Source: Mesorhizobium australicum
Lineage (GTDB): Bacteria; Pseudomonadota; Alphaproteobacteria; Rhizobiales; Rhizobiaceae
DNA: 64,000 nt
Assembly: GCF_900177325.1 (NCBI RefSeq)
Contig: NZ_FXBL01000002.1
Location: forward strand, 132,348-196,347
Reading direction: 5' to 3'
Shown: positions 8,968 to 17,526 of the stretch, in pieces
How the letters are laid out: each line of letters begins with the position of its first letter
How positions within the stretch are numbered: position 1 is the stretch's first letter
Notes under the pieces: generated by a model
Seen by the model: the letters and a program-made list of their open reading frames with translations, nothing else
Told to the model about the DNA's origin: nothing
The model's database searches: none
Position numbers and translations under genes: made by a program

Positions 8968-10290
8968 CTACGCTTTAAGAATTTTTCCAATCTGCTGCCA
9001 GTTCCCTGGATTCAGAACGAGCATAACCTTTCCATCCGAGTCACGCTTGAAGGCGATTCGTTGCAGAATTTCGCTCGCGAAAAGGAAACTGTTTGCTTCA
9101 CGGCCTGCTGAAACTAGTGTTTCTCCAGGCTCAATCCCAAAAATGCTGCACTCGCCAATAGATCTCAAAGTGAGGTTGTTTCCAGTTTGGCGGACTTCGA
9201 CCAGTCCTTCGGTCCCGAACTTGAATGTCTGTGACAGTTCAGCCGGTTCGAAGATCGTGGTTTCAGTAGTGCTATAAGGGTCGATATGGGGAATACTATT
9301 CAACACGGCCGACCACATGGTTTCGGATGCCACGACGGCCAAGTCCGTCGGATGAAGGCCCGGATTTTCTATCTCGGCCGTTGAGACCGCGAAAAGAATG
9401 TCCCCGTCATTAACCGTGCCGAGCGGCTGTATCATCCGCCCCATGGAGGTGTGAACCTGCACGGCCAGACGGTTCAGTTCGGCATAAGTCAATTTTTGGT
9501 TAGTTACCACAGCGCTGATGGTCGTGTTGGCGGGATTGCCGACCCGTCGACGCCTTCCCATAATGGAGTTGCGATCAGAGTAAAGCTCGTTCGGAATTTG
9601 CGCGAGCAGCTTATCGATATGCTTGGCGTTCTCGGGTAAGAGTTGCGCGCCCGCGACTACCGCACCCGAACGGTCGACCACCACTCCTACGCTGTTGACC
9701 ACAGAAAAGGTTGCGATCTTGGTCTCGCCCACTTGTGCAAAAGCACCACCCTGTCCTGAATGAAGCCAAAGGCCGAAATAAGCGCCCTGCATAGTATTTC
9801 TGCCGGCCCCTTGGGCGCCGAGCGGAAACACGCCAGGCCTAGCGGCTGACAGCGCGGCTCGCCCCAGTCTGTCATCAGGATGATAAGGAGTAAGTCTACG
9901 AAGACCGTAGTCATAGATAATAGCGCCTGCGACCGTGGCCAGGTTATTCCAGTGCCCGGAACGATGAGCGTTGTCCTTTAAAGCAGCCGCCACACCAGCG
10001 GCGGTGCCAAGGCCATACCAGGATCCGCCTGAAATCGTAATAGCATCGAGGTTGGGAAAATCGTGTCCTTGGCGAAGCCAATCGAGATTGTAGGAACCTG
10101 GCGCACCCCCACGAACATCGACGGTGCCAACAGCTTTATTAGGAAACCAGAATACCGTTGCGCCCGTAGGGCCATCAGGATATTCGGCGGTACCGATATA
10201 CATAGAGGGAAAATCAAATTCCAGAACTGGGCCTGTCGGTCCGGTCCGGATGGTGAGATCTGCCTGGTCAGTCAACGGGATATCCTCCAC
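8968..10290 (-). CDS. P1 family peptidase (S58, DmpA/BapA-like aminopeptidase fold)
   Basis: 440-aa Ntn-type hydrolase. Family features are GPTGATVFWFPNKAVGTVDVRGGAPGS near residue 40-65, AITISGGSWYGLGTAAGVA, and NPANTTISAVVTNQKLTYAE near residue 255, where NTT precedes the new N-terminal nucleophile made by self-cleavage in this family. Relatives remove N-terminal residues from D-amino-acid or beta-peptide amides. The protein has about 90 residues beyond the usual catalytic core. It sits upstream of the M81 gene, so both hydrolases and the DppCDF-like transporter may have served uptake and cleavage of a peptide-like compound. That link is inference. Confidence 0.85.
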   Translation of the reverse strand: MEDIPLTDQADLTIRTGPTGPVLEFDFPSMYIGTAEYPDGPTGATVFWFPNKAVGTVDVRGGAPGSYNLDWLRQGHDFPNLDAITISGGSWYGLGTAAGVAAALKDNAHRSGHWNNLATVAGAIIYDYGLRRLTPYHPDDRLGRAALSAARPGVFPLGAQGAGRNTMQGAYFGLWLHSGQGGAFAQVGETKIATFSVVNSVGVVVDRSGAVVAGAQLLPENAKHIDKLLAQIPNELYSDRNSIMGRRRRVGNPANTTISAVVTNQKLTYAELNRLAVQVHTSMGRMIQPLGTVNDGDILFAVSTAEIENPGLHPTDLAVVASETMWSAVLNSIPHIDPYSTTETTIFEPAELSQTFKFGTEGLVEVRQTGNNLTLRSIGECSIFGIEPGETLVSAGREANSFLFASEILQRIAFKRDSDGKVMLVLNPGNWQQIGKILKA

Positions 10291-11173
10291 TCCATCTATA
10301 ACCTCGGGTGACTACCTGTTGGGCAGCACCCGCCCGCGGCATGAACATCCAGCCTCGGATCGAGTTTCCAGAATACATAACCTAGCCAAATCCGTTAGGT
10401 CGCTTGGCCGAGAGCCGAATGTTATCTCAACGTGAAAATTAATGCTCTGCTCGATCAGTAAGTAGTACGGCAATTCCACGCGGATAACCAAGATCGGAAA
10501 AATCTCTCGCCACTCTCGCATGTCCGGCCCAATCATGTTCCGCCTCAAAGCGAGCAGACCCACGCAGTCCTGTCGGCAGCAATTTCATTTTCAAGTATCT
10601 TAGCAACCATATGATGATTACAGGGAAAAATCGTCTAATCAAGGATGTTTATTATACCATTATGACGAGAGTCACTGTTGAAACCACTCGTCAGCAGTTT
10701 GAAGCGTGAATACCGCTTTCGTAAAAGGAGAGGATGTCGCTGCTAACGAACTGAAGGTCTGAGTTGCCAAAATGACCTGACAGCTGACGATCGGCGTGCT
10801 ACAGGAAAGCGATTGATCGATTCATTTTCGGCAAGCCGCGGCCTAGTCGGGAAGCCTCCAAACCCTAAAAATTCAGGAGCTGATGTGTATCGTTGCCGGG
10901 TTAAGAGGAGGAAGGATTCTGGAACATCGCTTGAAACAGAATGCTGTGAAAGACGTCAAGCTCAAAGCGCAGGTTCGACAATCCTCATATCGCTGTAGCC
11001 GGTGCCATTGAATCGACGCTTCAATCGGATATCATTACATTCAATTACTACCTATTCCACATTACATAGTTCTTGCTGACACAATTGGCGTAGCCGTTAA
11101 TTGGTTGTCAACAAAATCCATGAGCGGCGCGCCAATGATTCAATGTTACTTGATGTGAGAGGAAGGGATTGAA
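10291..11173. other. Intergenic region between divergent P1 peptidase and amiF
   Basis: About 880 bases without a supported gene. Short minus-strand frames (for example one ending ...ARVARDFSDLGYPRGIAVLL, around 10440-10640) look like parts of a decayed gene but I cannot assign them. An inverted repeat GACGAG-N17-CTCGTC lies near 10663-10691, upstream of the peptidase operon, and could be an operator. The AT-rich right part should hold the amiF promoter. Confidence 0.45.
11077..11110. promoter_or_regulatory. Imperfect palindrome upstream of amiF
   Basis: Nested arms TGACA...TGTCA and CAATT...AATTG enclose a small GGC-GTA-GCC hairpin, 64 bases before the amiF start. It could be a protein-binding operator or a transcript structure. 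It does not match the GGGYWA hairpins found elsewhere in the window. Confidence 0.4.
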
Positions 11174-12181
11174 ATGAGCGGTCTTGGTGGGCTTAATAAA
11201 TCTCCGAATGGTGTCGTGCTTGGCCTTGTACAGCTTCAGTTACCGAATGTAGCAACAAAGGAGGATCTTAACGCACAGACTGACAAGATCGTTAGCATGG
11301 TTAAGAAGGCACGCAACAATATGCCATCGATGGATTTGGTTGTGTTTCCTGAATATTCGCTACATGGCGCATCAATGGATACCAATCCTGAAATTATGTG
11401 CTCGCTTGATGGACCAGAGGTAGCAGCCTTCAAAAGGGCTTGCCTCGACAACAAGATTTGGGGATGTTTCTCCATTATGGAGATGAACCCGGACGGTAAT
11501 CCATACAATTCGGGGATTATCATCGATGATAGAGGTAAGATTCAGCTCTATTATCGCAAGATGCATCCATGGGTTCCCGTGGAGCCATGGGAGCCAGGTA
11601 ACATTGGAATCCCGATTTGCGACGGACCAAATGGCAGCAAACTTGCTCTTATCATTTGCCATGATGGTATGTTCCCTGAAATGGCTCGAGAATCTGCGTA
11701 TAAGGGGGCGAATATCATCTTGCGTACCGCTGGATATACCGCTCCAATCCGACACGCTTGGCATATAACCAATCAAGCCAATGCCTTTTGTAATCTCGCT
11801 TATACAGCCAGTGTTTGCATGGCAGGTACTGATGGCACCTTCAATTCAATGGGTGAAGGAATGATTGTTAATTTTGACGGTCAACCGATCGTGACTGGCA
11901 ATGGCATACCAGATGAAATTATTACGGCCGAAGTGCGCCCCGATCTATGCGACGAGGCTCGACGCCTATGGGGTGTAGAGAACAACATCTATCAATTTGG
12001 TCACCGCGGATTTGTAGCGGTGAAGGACGGTGCGCAGGATTGTCCGTACACGTATATGCGTGATTTGATTGAGGGCCGTTACGCTCTTCAGTGGGAGAGC
12101 GCGGTTGTGGTCACAGATGGTACCGGTTGCGGTTTCGCGCTTCCTAACCGCCGCTATGAGTCCGCCCGAAAGCAGCCGTGA
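11174..12181 (+). CDS. amiF: Formamidase (nitrilase superfamily, AmiF)
   Basis: Cytoplasmic hydrolase: formamide + H2O gives formate + NH3. At 335 aa it has the AmiF length. The opening GLGGLNKSPNGVVLGLVQLQ and the later NPEIMCSLDGPEVAAFKRAC and PWVPVEPWEPGNIGIP are typical of formamidase rather than of general aliphatic amidase. The catalytic triad is visible: Glu60 in VVFPEYSLHG, Lys129 in YYRKMHPW and Cys162 in LIICHDGMFPE. The ribosome binding site GAGGAAGGG lies just before ATG. Downstream come C1-folate genes that could use the formate, and the urease/AmiC-AmiR block further on suggests shared control. It is moderate in GC, unlike fhs-folD. Confidence 0.93.
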   Translation: MSGLGGLNKSPNGVVLGLVQLQLPNVATKEDLNAQTDKIVSMVKKARNNMPSMDLVVFPEYSLHGASMDTNPEIMCSLDGPEVAAFKRACLDNKIWGCFSIMEMNPDGNPYNSGIIIDDRGKIQLYYRKMHPWVPVEPWEPGNIGIPICDGPNGSKLALIICHDGMFPEMARESAYKGANIILRTAGYTAPIRHAWHITNQANAFCNLAYTASVCMAGTDGTFNSMGEGMIVNFDGQPIVTGNGIPDEIITAEVRPDLCDEARRLWGVENNIYQFGHRGFVAVKDGAQDCPYTYMRDLIEGRYALQWESAVVVTDGTGCGFALPNRRYESARKQP

Positions 12182-12426
12182 CAGGAAAAGTGTTACCTCA
12201 TAGACGTCTGAACAAACTTATTGAGCGGTGGATATGACGAATGTATTGCGTCCCTTGATCCTTCCGCGTGGCACATTTGCTAGATAGCTACCAGACACGT
12301 AGGTCAAATTCGGGGCCGAAATCGTCGAAATAAGACACAATCAAGAACCAACATAAAACATATAATGAGTTCAATTGGCTGGAAAATGTGCTTTCCGGAC
12401 TCTGTCAGCGCTCCCTGAGAAATACC

Positions 12427-12456
12427 TTGACAACAATCGAATAAAGAAAATAAGAC
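12427..12456 (+). promoter_or_regulatory. Putative promoter of the gcvT-like leader
   Basis: TTGACA at 12427-12432 is followed, 17 bases later, by ATAAGA. Transcription would start around 12460, immediately before the hairpin described next. The other two GGGYWA hairpins also follow a TTGACG box by 33-37 bases. The -10 match is weak. Confidence 0.5.
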
Positions 12457-12463
12457 AACTGGT

Positions 12464-12483
12464 GTGCAGCGGGTAAGCTGCAT
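12464..12483 (+). promoter_or_regulatory. Leader hairpin with GGGUAA loop (first of three family members)
   Basis: Stem of seven pairs, GUGCAGC with GCUGCAU (outermost pair G-U), closing a six-base loop GGGUAA. The same design occurs upstream of both amide-binding-protein genes with different but compensating stem bases. It would be at the very 5' end of the transcript. Confidence 0.7.
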
Positions 12484-12489
12484 GGAATT

Positions 12490-12507
12490 GGGGTATTTGA
12501 GGCCCCC
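12490..12507 (+). promoter_or_regulatory. Possible antiterminator stem overlapping the terminator
   Basis: GGGG at 12490-12493 can pair with the run of C at 12503-12507, which is also the 5' arm of the terminator. The two structures exclude each other, so stabilising this stem would let RNA polymerase read through. Confidence 0.55.
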
Positions 12508-12542
12508 GACGGGCGCGGAAGCGCTGTCGGGGGTTTTTGTTT
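12503..12542 (+). terminator. Intrinsic terminator in the leader of the gcvT-like gene
   Basis: CCCCCGAC pairs with GTCGGGGG, with an inner GCGC/GCGC stem and a GGAA tetraloop, followed by TTTTTGTTTT. It ends only 25 bases before the gcvT-like ATG and downstream of a plausible promoter, so it reads as an attenuator rather than only as the end of the amiF transcript, whose stop is some 320 bases upstream. Confidence 0.9.
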
Positions 12543-12567
12543 TGCGGACCAGGAGGAGAAACCCGCT

Positions 12568-13674
12568 ATGAAAAAGACTCCATTTTACGACAGTGGCCTT
12601 GAATATGGGGCCAAAATGGTTGAGCTCTTTGGCTACTACCTGCCTTGGGAATACGGCGCCGGACACACGAAAGAGCATTTGGGAACGAGAGAGGGTGTGT
12701 CCGTATGCGATCTCGATTACATGGCCGAGTTCGTTATCGAAGGGCCGGACGCGCTTGGCTTCATCCAGATGCTCGCAACCAACGATTTCTCCAAGAAGAC
12801 CGTTGGCTCGGTGCAGTACACAGCCATGTGTGACGAGAACGGCCTGATGATCGACGATTGCACTATCTGGTGCATGGCCCAGAACAAGTACATGATCATC
12901 AGTGGCTCTGAGGACGACTATGAATGGGTGTCGAAACAGGCCAAGAGCTATAATGTTACGGTAACCAATGTCACCGACGAGCATACGACGCTTGCCGTGC
13001 AAGGGCCGATGGCCAATCGTGTGCTCCAGCAGTTGACGGACATCGATTTGTCGACGCTTGGCTACTATCGTTTCCGGCCGGCGAAAATCTCGGGCATCGA
13101 ATGCTTGGTTGCGCGCATGGGTTACACGGGTGAGGCGGGCTTCGAACTCCATTTTGCATCGAAAGATGGGGCGACCATCTGGAATCTGGTCATGAATGCC
13201 GGCAAGCAGCATAATATAGTTCCATGTGCTCAGGCCGCACTGGAGAGCTTGCGTCAGGAGGCCGGATATCTCCTGGTGGGAAAAGATCACGATCGCAAAA
13301 CCAATCCTTTCGAAGCTGGCATCGGGTTCACCGTGAAGTTCTCCAAAGAAGACTTCATCGGAAAAGCCGCCTTGCAGAAAATCGCGCGCGAGGGAGTAAA
13401 GCGGCGGATGGTTTGGCTTGATATCCCGTCCGGTGACGTGGCTGAGACGGGAGACAAGATCTTCGTCGGTGATGTTGAGGTCGGTGCTGTAACCAGTGGA
13501 TCGTTTTCACCCACCAGAAAGCGAGGAACTGCCATGGCCTACATCAATCCGCGCCATGCGGTTCCCAGCCTGGATGTGCAAATCGCGCTTGCAAACGGCA
13601 AGAAGGCTTCCGCGAAGCTGTCCGTGATGCCGTTGTATGATCCCGGTGATACCCGCACGAAGAGCTTTGCGTAA
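12568..13674 (+). CDS. GcvT-family folate-dependent aminomethyl/methyl transferase
   Basis: 368-aa cytoplasmic protein of the glycine-cleavage T family (GCV_T domain about residues 10-260, C-terminal barrel about 275-365). Family marks are REGVSVCDLDYMAEFVIEGPDA, YTAMCDENGLMIDDCTIWC, LAVQGPMANRVLQ, YTGEAGFELHF and the C-terminal GAVTSGSFSPTRKRGTAMAYI. Neither gcvH nor gcvP is nearby, so it is probably not part of glycine cleavage. It may demethylate a small methylated or amino substrate onto tetrahydrofolate, as stand-alone GcvT relatives do. SD sequence GGAGGAG. Position before fhs and folD supports one-carbon work. Substrate is unknown. Confidence 0.85.
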   Translation: MKKTPFYDSGLEYGAKMVELFGYYLPWEYGAGHTKEHLGTREGVSVCDLDYMAEFVIEGPDALGFIQMLATNDFSKKTVGSVQYTAMCDENGLMIDDCTIWCMAQNKYMIISGSEDDYEWVSKQAKSYNVTVTNVTDEHTTLAVQGPMANRVLQQLTDIDLSTLGYYRFRPAKISGIECLVARMGYTGEAGFELHFASKDGATIWNLVMNAGKQHNIVPCAQAALESLRQEAGYLLVGKDHDRKTNPFEAGIGFTVKFSKEDFIGKAALQKIAREGVKRRMVWLDIPSGDVAETGDKIFVGDVEVGAVTSGSFSPTRKRGTAMAYINPRHAVPSLDVQIALANGKKASAKLSVMPLYDPGDTRTKSFA

Positions 13675-13684
13675 CTTGTCTGAT

Positions 13685-13720
13685 GCTGAAATCTTCCTCT
13701 TTCGAGAGGGGGATTTCAGC
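13685..13720. repeat. Stem-loop after the gcvT-like gene
   Basis: GCTGAAATC and GATTTCAGC form nine pairs, with a further CCTC/GAGG stem inside. No T-run follows on the plus strand, so it is not a classical terminator; it may protect the transcript 3' end. Confidence 0.55.
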
Positions 13721-13886
13721 AAGGGTGATGACTGCAATCCTTGTGGAAGTCTCGCTGGCAGACATTGTCGAGCCTATAAGTTTTTATTTCGCCCCTGGTG
13801 ACTTTGTGAACTGATCCATTCAGGCTTAGATTCGCCGGGATAAGTGTTGCGGTTTGCACGTAGTTGTGGAGCCATATCCCGGCTTG

Positions 13887-13911
13887 CTCCGCTTCCCGCG
13901 CCGCGGGACGG
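13887..13911 (+). repeat. 25-bp direct repeat, left copy (flanks fhs-folD)
   Basis: CTCCGCTTCCCGCGCCGCGG followed by GACGG matches 16533-16557, inside the 3' end of folD, at 24 of 25 bases. The pair brackets the high-GC fhs-folD segment, 2.65 kb apart. Confidence 0.8.
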
Positions 13912-13975
13912 AAGGCACCTCGTTTCTAGTAAGACCATAGCCCTTCAAATCCACAATCAGCCGAGGAAGAATCCC

Positions 13976-15655
13976 ATGGCGGAAGTAAAGAGCGACATCT
14001 CGATAGCGCGCGCAGCGAAGAAGAAGCCGATCCAGGAGGTTGGCGCGAAGATCGGCATTCCGAGCGAGCATTTGCTGCCTTACGGGCATGACAAGGCCAA
14101 GGTCTCGGCCGACTTCATCAAGTCGGTGCAGAAGAACAAGGACGGCAAGCTGATCCTTGTGACGGCGATCAACCCGACGCCGGCTGGCGAAGGCAAGACG
14201 ACGACGACGGTTGGCCTGGGCGACGGCTTGAACCGCATCGGCAAGAAGGCGGTGATCTGCATCCGCGAGGCCTCGCTCGGTCCGAACTTCGGCATGAAGG
14301 GCGGCGCTGCCGGCGGCGGCTATGCCCAGGTCGTGCCGATGGACGACATGAACCTGCACTTCACCGGCGACTTCCACGCCATCACCAGTGCGCACAACCT
14401 TCTGTCGGCGCTGCTCGACAACCACATCTACTGGGGTAACGAGCTCGGCATCGACACCCGCCGCGTGGTGTGGCGCCGCGTCATGGACATGAACGACCGC
14501 GCGCTGCGCGAGATCGTGGTGTCGCTGGGCGGCGTTGCCAACGGCTATCCGCGCGAGGCCGGCTTCGACATCACCGTTGCTTCGGAAGTCATGGCGATCC
14601 TGTGCCTTGCCAAGGACCTGAAGGACCTCGAAAAGCGCCTCGGCGACATCATCGTTGCCTACAAGCGCGACAAGAGCCCGGTGTTTGCGCGTGAACTGAA
14701 GGCGCACCGCGCCATGGCGGTTCTCCTGAAGGACGCCATCCAGCCGAACCTTGTGCAGACGCTGGAGAACAACCCGGCCTTCGTGCATGGCGGCCCGTTC
14801 GCCAACATCGCCCACGGCTGCAACTCGGTGATGGCCACCACCACCGCCTTGAAGCTCGGCGAATATGTCGTGACCGAGGCCGGCTTCGGCGCTGATCTCG
14901 GCGCGGAAAAATTCTTCGACATCAAGTGCCGCAAGGCTGGCCTGAAGCCTGCCGCCGCCGTCATCGTGGCCACCGTGCGCGCCATGAAGATGAATGGCGG
15001 GGTGAAGAAGGAGGACCTCGGGCCTGAGAATGTCGAGGCGGTGAAGAAGGGCTGCCCCAACCTTGGCCGCCACATCGAGAACGTGCACCAGTTCGGGGTT
15101 CCGGTGGTGGTTGCGATCAACCACTTCTATTCCGACACCGATGCCGAGATCGCGGCGCTGAAGGCCTATGTCAAGGAGCAGGGTGCGGAAGCGATCCTGT
15201 GCAAGCACTGGGCGCATGGCTCGGCCGGCATCGAGGAGCTTGCGAAGAAGGTGGTCGAGATCGCCGAGGGCGGGGCCTCGCAGTTCGCGCCGCTCTATGG
15301 CGACGACCTTGGCCTGTTCGACAAGATCGACACCATCGTCAAGCGCATCTACCGCGGTTCGGAGGCGATTGCCGACAAGTCGATCCGCGACCAGCTGCAC
15401 CAGTGGGAGAAGCAGGGCTACGGCAATCTTCCGGTGTGCATGGCCAAGACGCAGTATTCGTTCTCGACCGATCCGAACCTGCGCGGTGCGCCGACCGGCC
15501 ACACCGTTCCGGTGCGCGAGGTTCGCCTTGCCGCCGGCGCCGGCTTCGTCGTCGCCATCTGCGGCGAGATCATGACCATGCCGGGCCTGCCCTCCAAGCC
15601 GTCGTCCGAGAACATCCATCTCGACGACAATGGCGACATCGAAGGCCTGAGCTGA
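13976..15655 (+). CDS. fhs: Formate-tetrahydrofolate ligase
   Basis: ATP + formate + THF gives 10-formyl-THF + ADP + Pi. At 559 aa it has the family length when started at the ATG after GAGGAAGAA; an upstream in-frame start would add 44 residues of low-complexity sequence. The start [20 protein letters not shown] and the nucleotide-binding loop [19 protein letters not shown] (about residues 66-84) are diagnostic, as are the later [22 protein letters not shown] and [20 protein letters not shown]. It pairs with folD 26 bases downstream and can take the formate released by AmiF. GC content is far above that of its neighbours, suggesting a separate origin. Confidence 0.97.
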   Translation: MAEVKSDISIARAAKKKPIQEVGAKIGIPSEHLLPYGHDKAKVSADFIKSVQKNKDGKLILVTAINPTPAGEGKTTTTVGLGDGLNRIGKKAVICIREASLGPNFGMKGGAAGGGYAQVVPMDDMNLHFTGDFHAITSAHNLLSALLDNHIYWGNELGIDTRRVVWRRVMDMNDRALREIVVSLGGVANGYPREAGFDITVASEVMAILCLAKDLKDLEKRLGDIIVAYKRDKSPVFARELKAHRAMAVLLKDAIQPNLVQTLENNPAFVHGGPFANIAHGCNSVMATTTALKLGEYVVTEAGFGADLGAEKFFDIKCRKAGLKPAAAVIVATVRAMKMNGGVKKEDLGPENVEAVKKGCPNLGRHIENVHQFGVPVVVAINHFYSDTDAEIAALKAYVKEQGAEAILCKHWAHGSAGIEELAKKVVEIAEGGASQFAPLYGDDLGLFDKIDTIVKRIYRGSEAIADKSIRDQLHQWEKQGYGNLPVCMAKTQYSFSTDPNLRGAPTGHTVPVREVRLAAGAGFVVAICGEIMTMPGLPSKPSSENIHLDDNGDIEGLS

Positions 15656-15681
15656 CAACGGGAAAGCGAGGAAATTTGCCC

Positions 15682-16581
15682 ATGGCTTCTGTAATAGACG
15701 GCAAGGTTGTAGCGGCGGATGTGGTTGCCAAGGTTAAGGCTGAGGCGGACAAGCTTATCGCCGAGACGGGCGTTGTGCCCGGCATTGCGGTGGTCATCGT
15801 CGGCCATGATCCTGCCAGCCAGGTCTATGTCGCGTCGAAGGGCAAGAAGGCCAAGGAATGCGGCTTCAACTCGATCGAACATGCGCTGCCGGCTGAAACC
15901 AGCGAGGAAGAGCTGGTGGCGGTGGTCGAGAAGCTGAATGCCGATCCGGCCATCCACGGCATCCTCGTGCAGTTGCCGCTGCCGGGCCACATCGATTCCG
16001 GCCGCATCATCCAGACGATCGCGCCGGAAAAGGACGTCGACGGCTTCCACTTCATCAATGTCGGCAAGCTCGGCACCGGCGAACTGGACACCGCCTTCGT
16101 GCCGTGCACGCCGGCCGGCTCGATGCTTTTGATCGAACGCGCGCTTGGCCGCGATCTGTCGGGGCTGAGCGCGGTCGTGGTCGGCCGCTCCAACATAGTC
16201 GGCAAGCCGATGGCCAATCTGTTGCTCAACGCCAATGCCACGGTGACGATCGCGCACAGCCGCACCAAGGATCTGCCAGGCCTGTGCCGCAGCGCCGATA
16301 TCCTGGTTGCCGCCGTTGGTCGTCCCGAGATGATCAAGGGCGACTGGGTCAAGCCAGGCGCCACTGTCATCGACGTCGGTATCAACCGCTTGCCGGCGGA
16401 CGCCAACGGCAAAGCGCGGCTTGTCGGCGACGTTGCCTATGACGAGGCCGCGACCAATGCCGGTTCGATCACCCCGGTGCCGGGCGGCGTCGGTCCTATG
16501 ACCATCGCACTCCTGATGGCCAACACCGTCATCTCCGCTTCCCGCGCCGCGGGGCGGGCCTTATCTCTTGGCGATAGCTGA
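15682..16581 (+). CDS. folD: Methylene-THF dehydrogenase / methenyl-THF cyclohydrolase
   Basis: Bifunctional enzyme joining 10-formyl-THF to 5,10-methylene-THF through methenyl-THF, with NADP. It has 299 aa. Visible motifs are [13 protein letters not shown] with the catalytic Lys, [27 protein letters not shown], the dinucleotide-binding [15 protein letters not shown], and [18 protein letters not shown] near the C-terminus. It is co-directional with fhs and shares its high GC. Together they form a complete entry route of formate into the C1-folate pool. The 25-bp repeat that also lies before fhs is inside its last codons. Confidence 0.97.
   Translation: MASVIDGKVVAADVVAKVKAEADKLIAETGVVPGIAVVIVGHDPASQVYVASKGKKAKECGFNSIEHALPAETSEEELVAVVEKLNADPAIHGILVQLPLPGHIDSGRIIQTIAPEKDVDGFHFINVGKLGTGELDTAFVPCTPAGSMLLIERALGRDLSGLSAVVVGRSNIVGKPMANLLLNANATVTIAHSRTKDLPGLCRSADILVAAVGRPEMIKGDWVKPGATVIDVGINRLPADANGKARLVGDVAYDEAATNAGSITPVPGGVGPMTIALLMANTVISASRAAGRALSLGDS
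16533..16557 (+). repeat. 25-bp direct repeat, right copy (within folD 3' end)
   Basis: Partner of the copy at 13887-13911, differing at one base. Here it codes for the SASRAAGR stretch of FolD, so the copy before fhs may be a footprint of a recombination event. Confidence 0.8.
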
Positions 16582-16595
16582 CGTCGATTAAGGCA

Positions 16596-17228
16596 ATGCA
16601 GCCACAAGTGGCGCAGTTTCCACGAATTCGTCTGGTGCTCGTCGAACGCAATCAGTTGGTGCTATCGGCATTGCAGCACATATTCGCTCACGATGACCGG
16701 TTCGAACTGACTGGTCACGTAGAAAGCGGCCAAGCCTTTCTCGAAATGATCGAAATCAATCGGGCGAATTTCGATATTGCCATTATCAGCTCCAAATTAG
16801 CTGACATGAACGCTGCAAAACTGCTGACGGAACTGCGACACCGGGAGGTTGGGATACGCATCGTCATTTTCTCAAACGACATCGGAATCCTCAAGCAGTG
16901 CTTGCATCTCGGCGCCCACGGCTTCTGTTACCAGTTCGATGATCCTGCAGTACTGCTAGATACGTTGATCGCAGTGGCTCACGGCCATCTTTGTATCCCG
17001 CACACCGACATGGCCAAAATCCATGAAACACCGTTATCAACATTGACGCCGCGTGAAATTGAACTGCTCGGCGTTCTGGCGAACGGATGGACCAACCTAC
17101 AAATCGCAACCAGAATGGGTATCTCCGAGAACACGGTCAAATACCATTTAAGGAATCTCTATGACAAAATCGGCGTCCATAACCGGGCCGCCGCAGTTGC
17201 CTTATTCTTTGCTGGTATCCAACGTTAA
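16596..17228 (+). CDS. NarL/FixJ-type regulator with degenerate receiver domain
   Basis: 210 aa. The C-terminal LuxR helix-turn-helix is complete: LTPREIELLGVLANGWTNLQIATRMGISENTVKYHLRNLYDKIGV. The N-terminal domain has the receiver fold pattern, but the acidic pair is replaced (VLVERNQLVL) and the phosphoacceptor position reads AIISSKLADMN, with Ser where Asp is expected; the usual KP-type lysine also appears lost (GFCYQFDD). It therefore probably does not work by ordinary phosphorylation. It starts 14 bases after folD but is much less GC-rich. It lies just upstream of the amide-binding-protein gene and may regulate it. A 3' fragment of a close relative lies at 52266-52430. Confidence 0.85.
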   Translation: MQPQVAQFPRIRLVLVERNQLVLSALQHIFAHDDRFELTGHVESGQAFLEMIEINRANFDIAIISSKLADMNAAKLLTELRHREVGIRIVIFSNDIGILKQCLHLGAHGFCYQFDDPAVLLDTLIAVAHGHLCIPHTDMAKIHETPLSTLTPREIELLGVLANGWTNLQIATRMGISENTVKYHLRNLYDKIGVHNRAAAVALFFAGIQR

Positions 17229-17464
17229 TAGAATGATGCCGTGAGTGCTAGAGCGTTAAGGGATGCTTCGTGCGCGAGATTGGTGTCCAGAGCTCAGGCG
17301 TTGGCGATTCTTAACGGCTCAAGACAGGTCAGAACAAAAAGACAGCGCTGAGAAAGCAGGACCACCCATCATTCCTGCCGGCGTGCGAATGAGGGGACTC
17401 TGCTAATCATGTTTGCGTCACGATGGTTCGGTAAATTTTAGCGTCTTAAAAGATATGTTTATTG
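17229..17464. other. Spacer between the LuxR-type gene and the binding-protein leader
   Basis: No gene seen. Parts of it (around 17290-17400) resemble 52430-52547 next to the luxR fragment, which shows that this neighbourhood was duplicated along with the regulator. Confidence 0.5.
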
Positions 17465-17519
17465 TTGACGCCGTTTTAGATGTGTGCGAACTTTTCTAGA
17501 GTAGCGGGTTAGCTGCTCT
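17465..17519 (+). promoter_or_regulatory. TTGACG box and leader hairpin H1 (GGGUUA loop) of binding-protein gene 1
   Basis: TTGACG at 17465-17470 is followed by a block conserved with the second gene copy (TTTT, TGTGC, CTTT at matching spacing). The hairpin at 17499-17518 has arms GAGUAGC and GCUGCUC (seven pairs, one G-U) and the loop GGGUUA; A17498-U17519 can add an eighth pair. Confidence 0.65.
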
Positions 17520-17526
17520 TATTTCT

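Noticed and set aside
12464..12483. Classical ANTAR target hairpin with A1/G4 hexaloop
   Set aside because: The loop is GGGUAA, not AnnGnn. I keep the hairpin as a new motif but do not call it a standard ANTAR site.
13826..15658. Long open frame (610 codons) on the minus strand opposite fhs
   Set aside because: It is a shadow of the very high GC at third positions of fhs; it has no recognisable domain and runs through the fhs start region.
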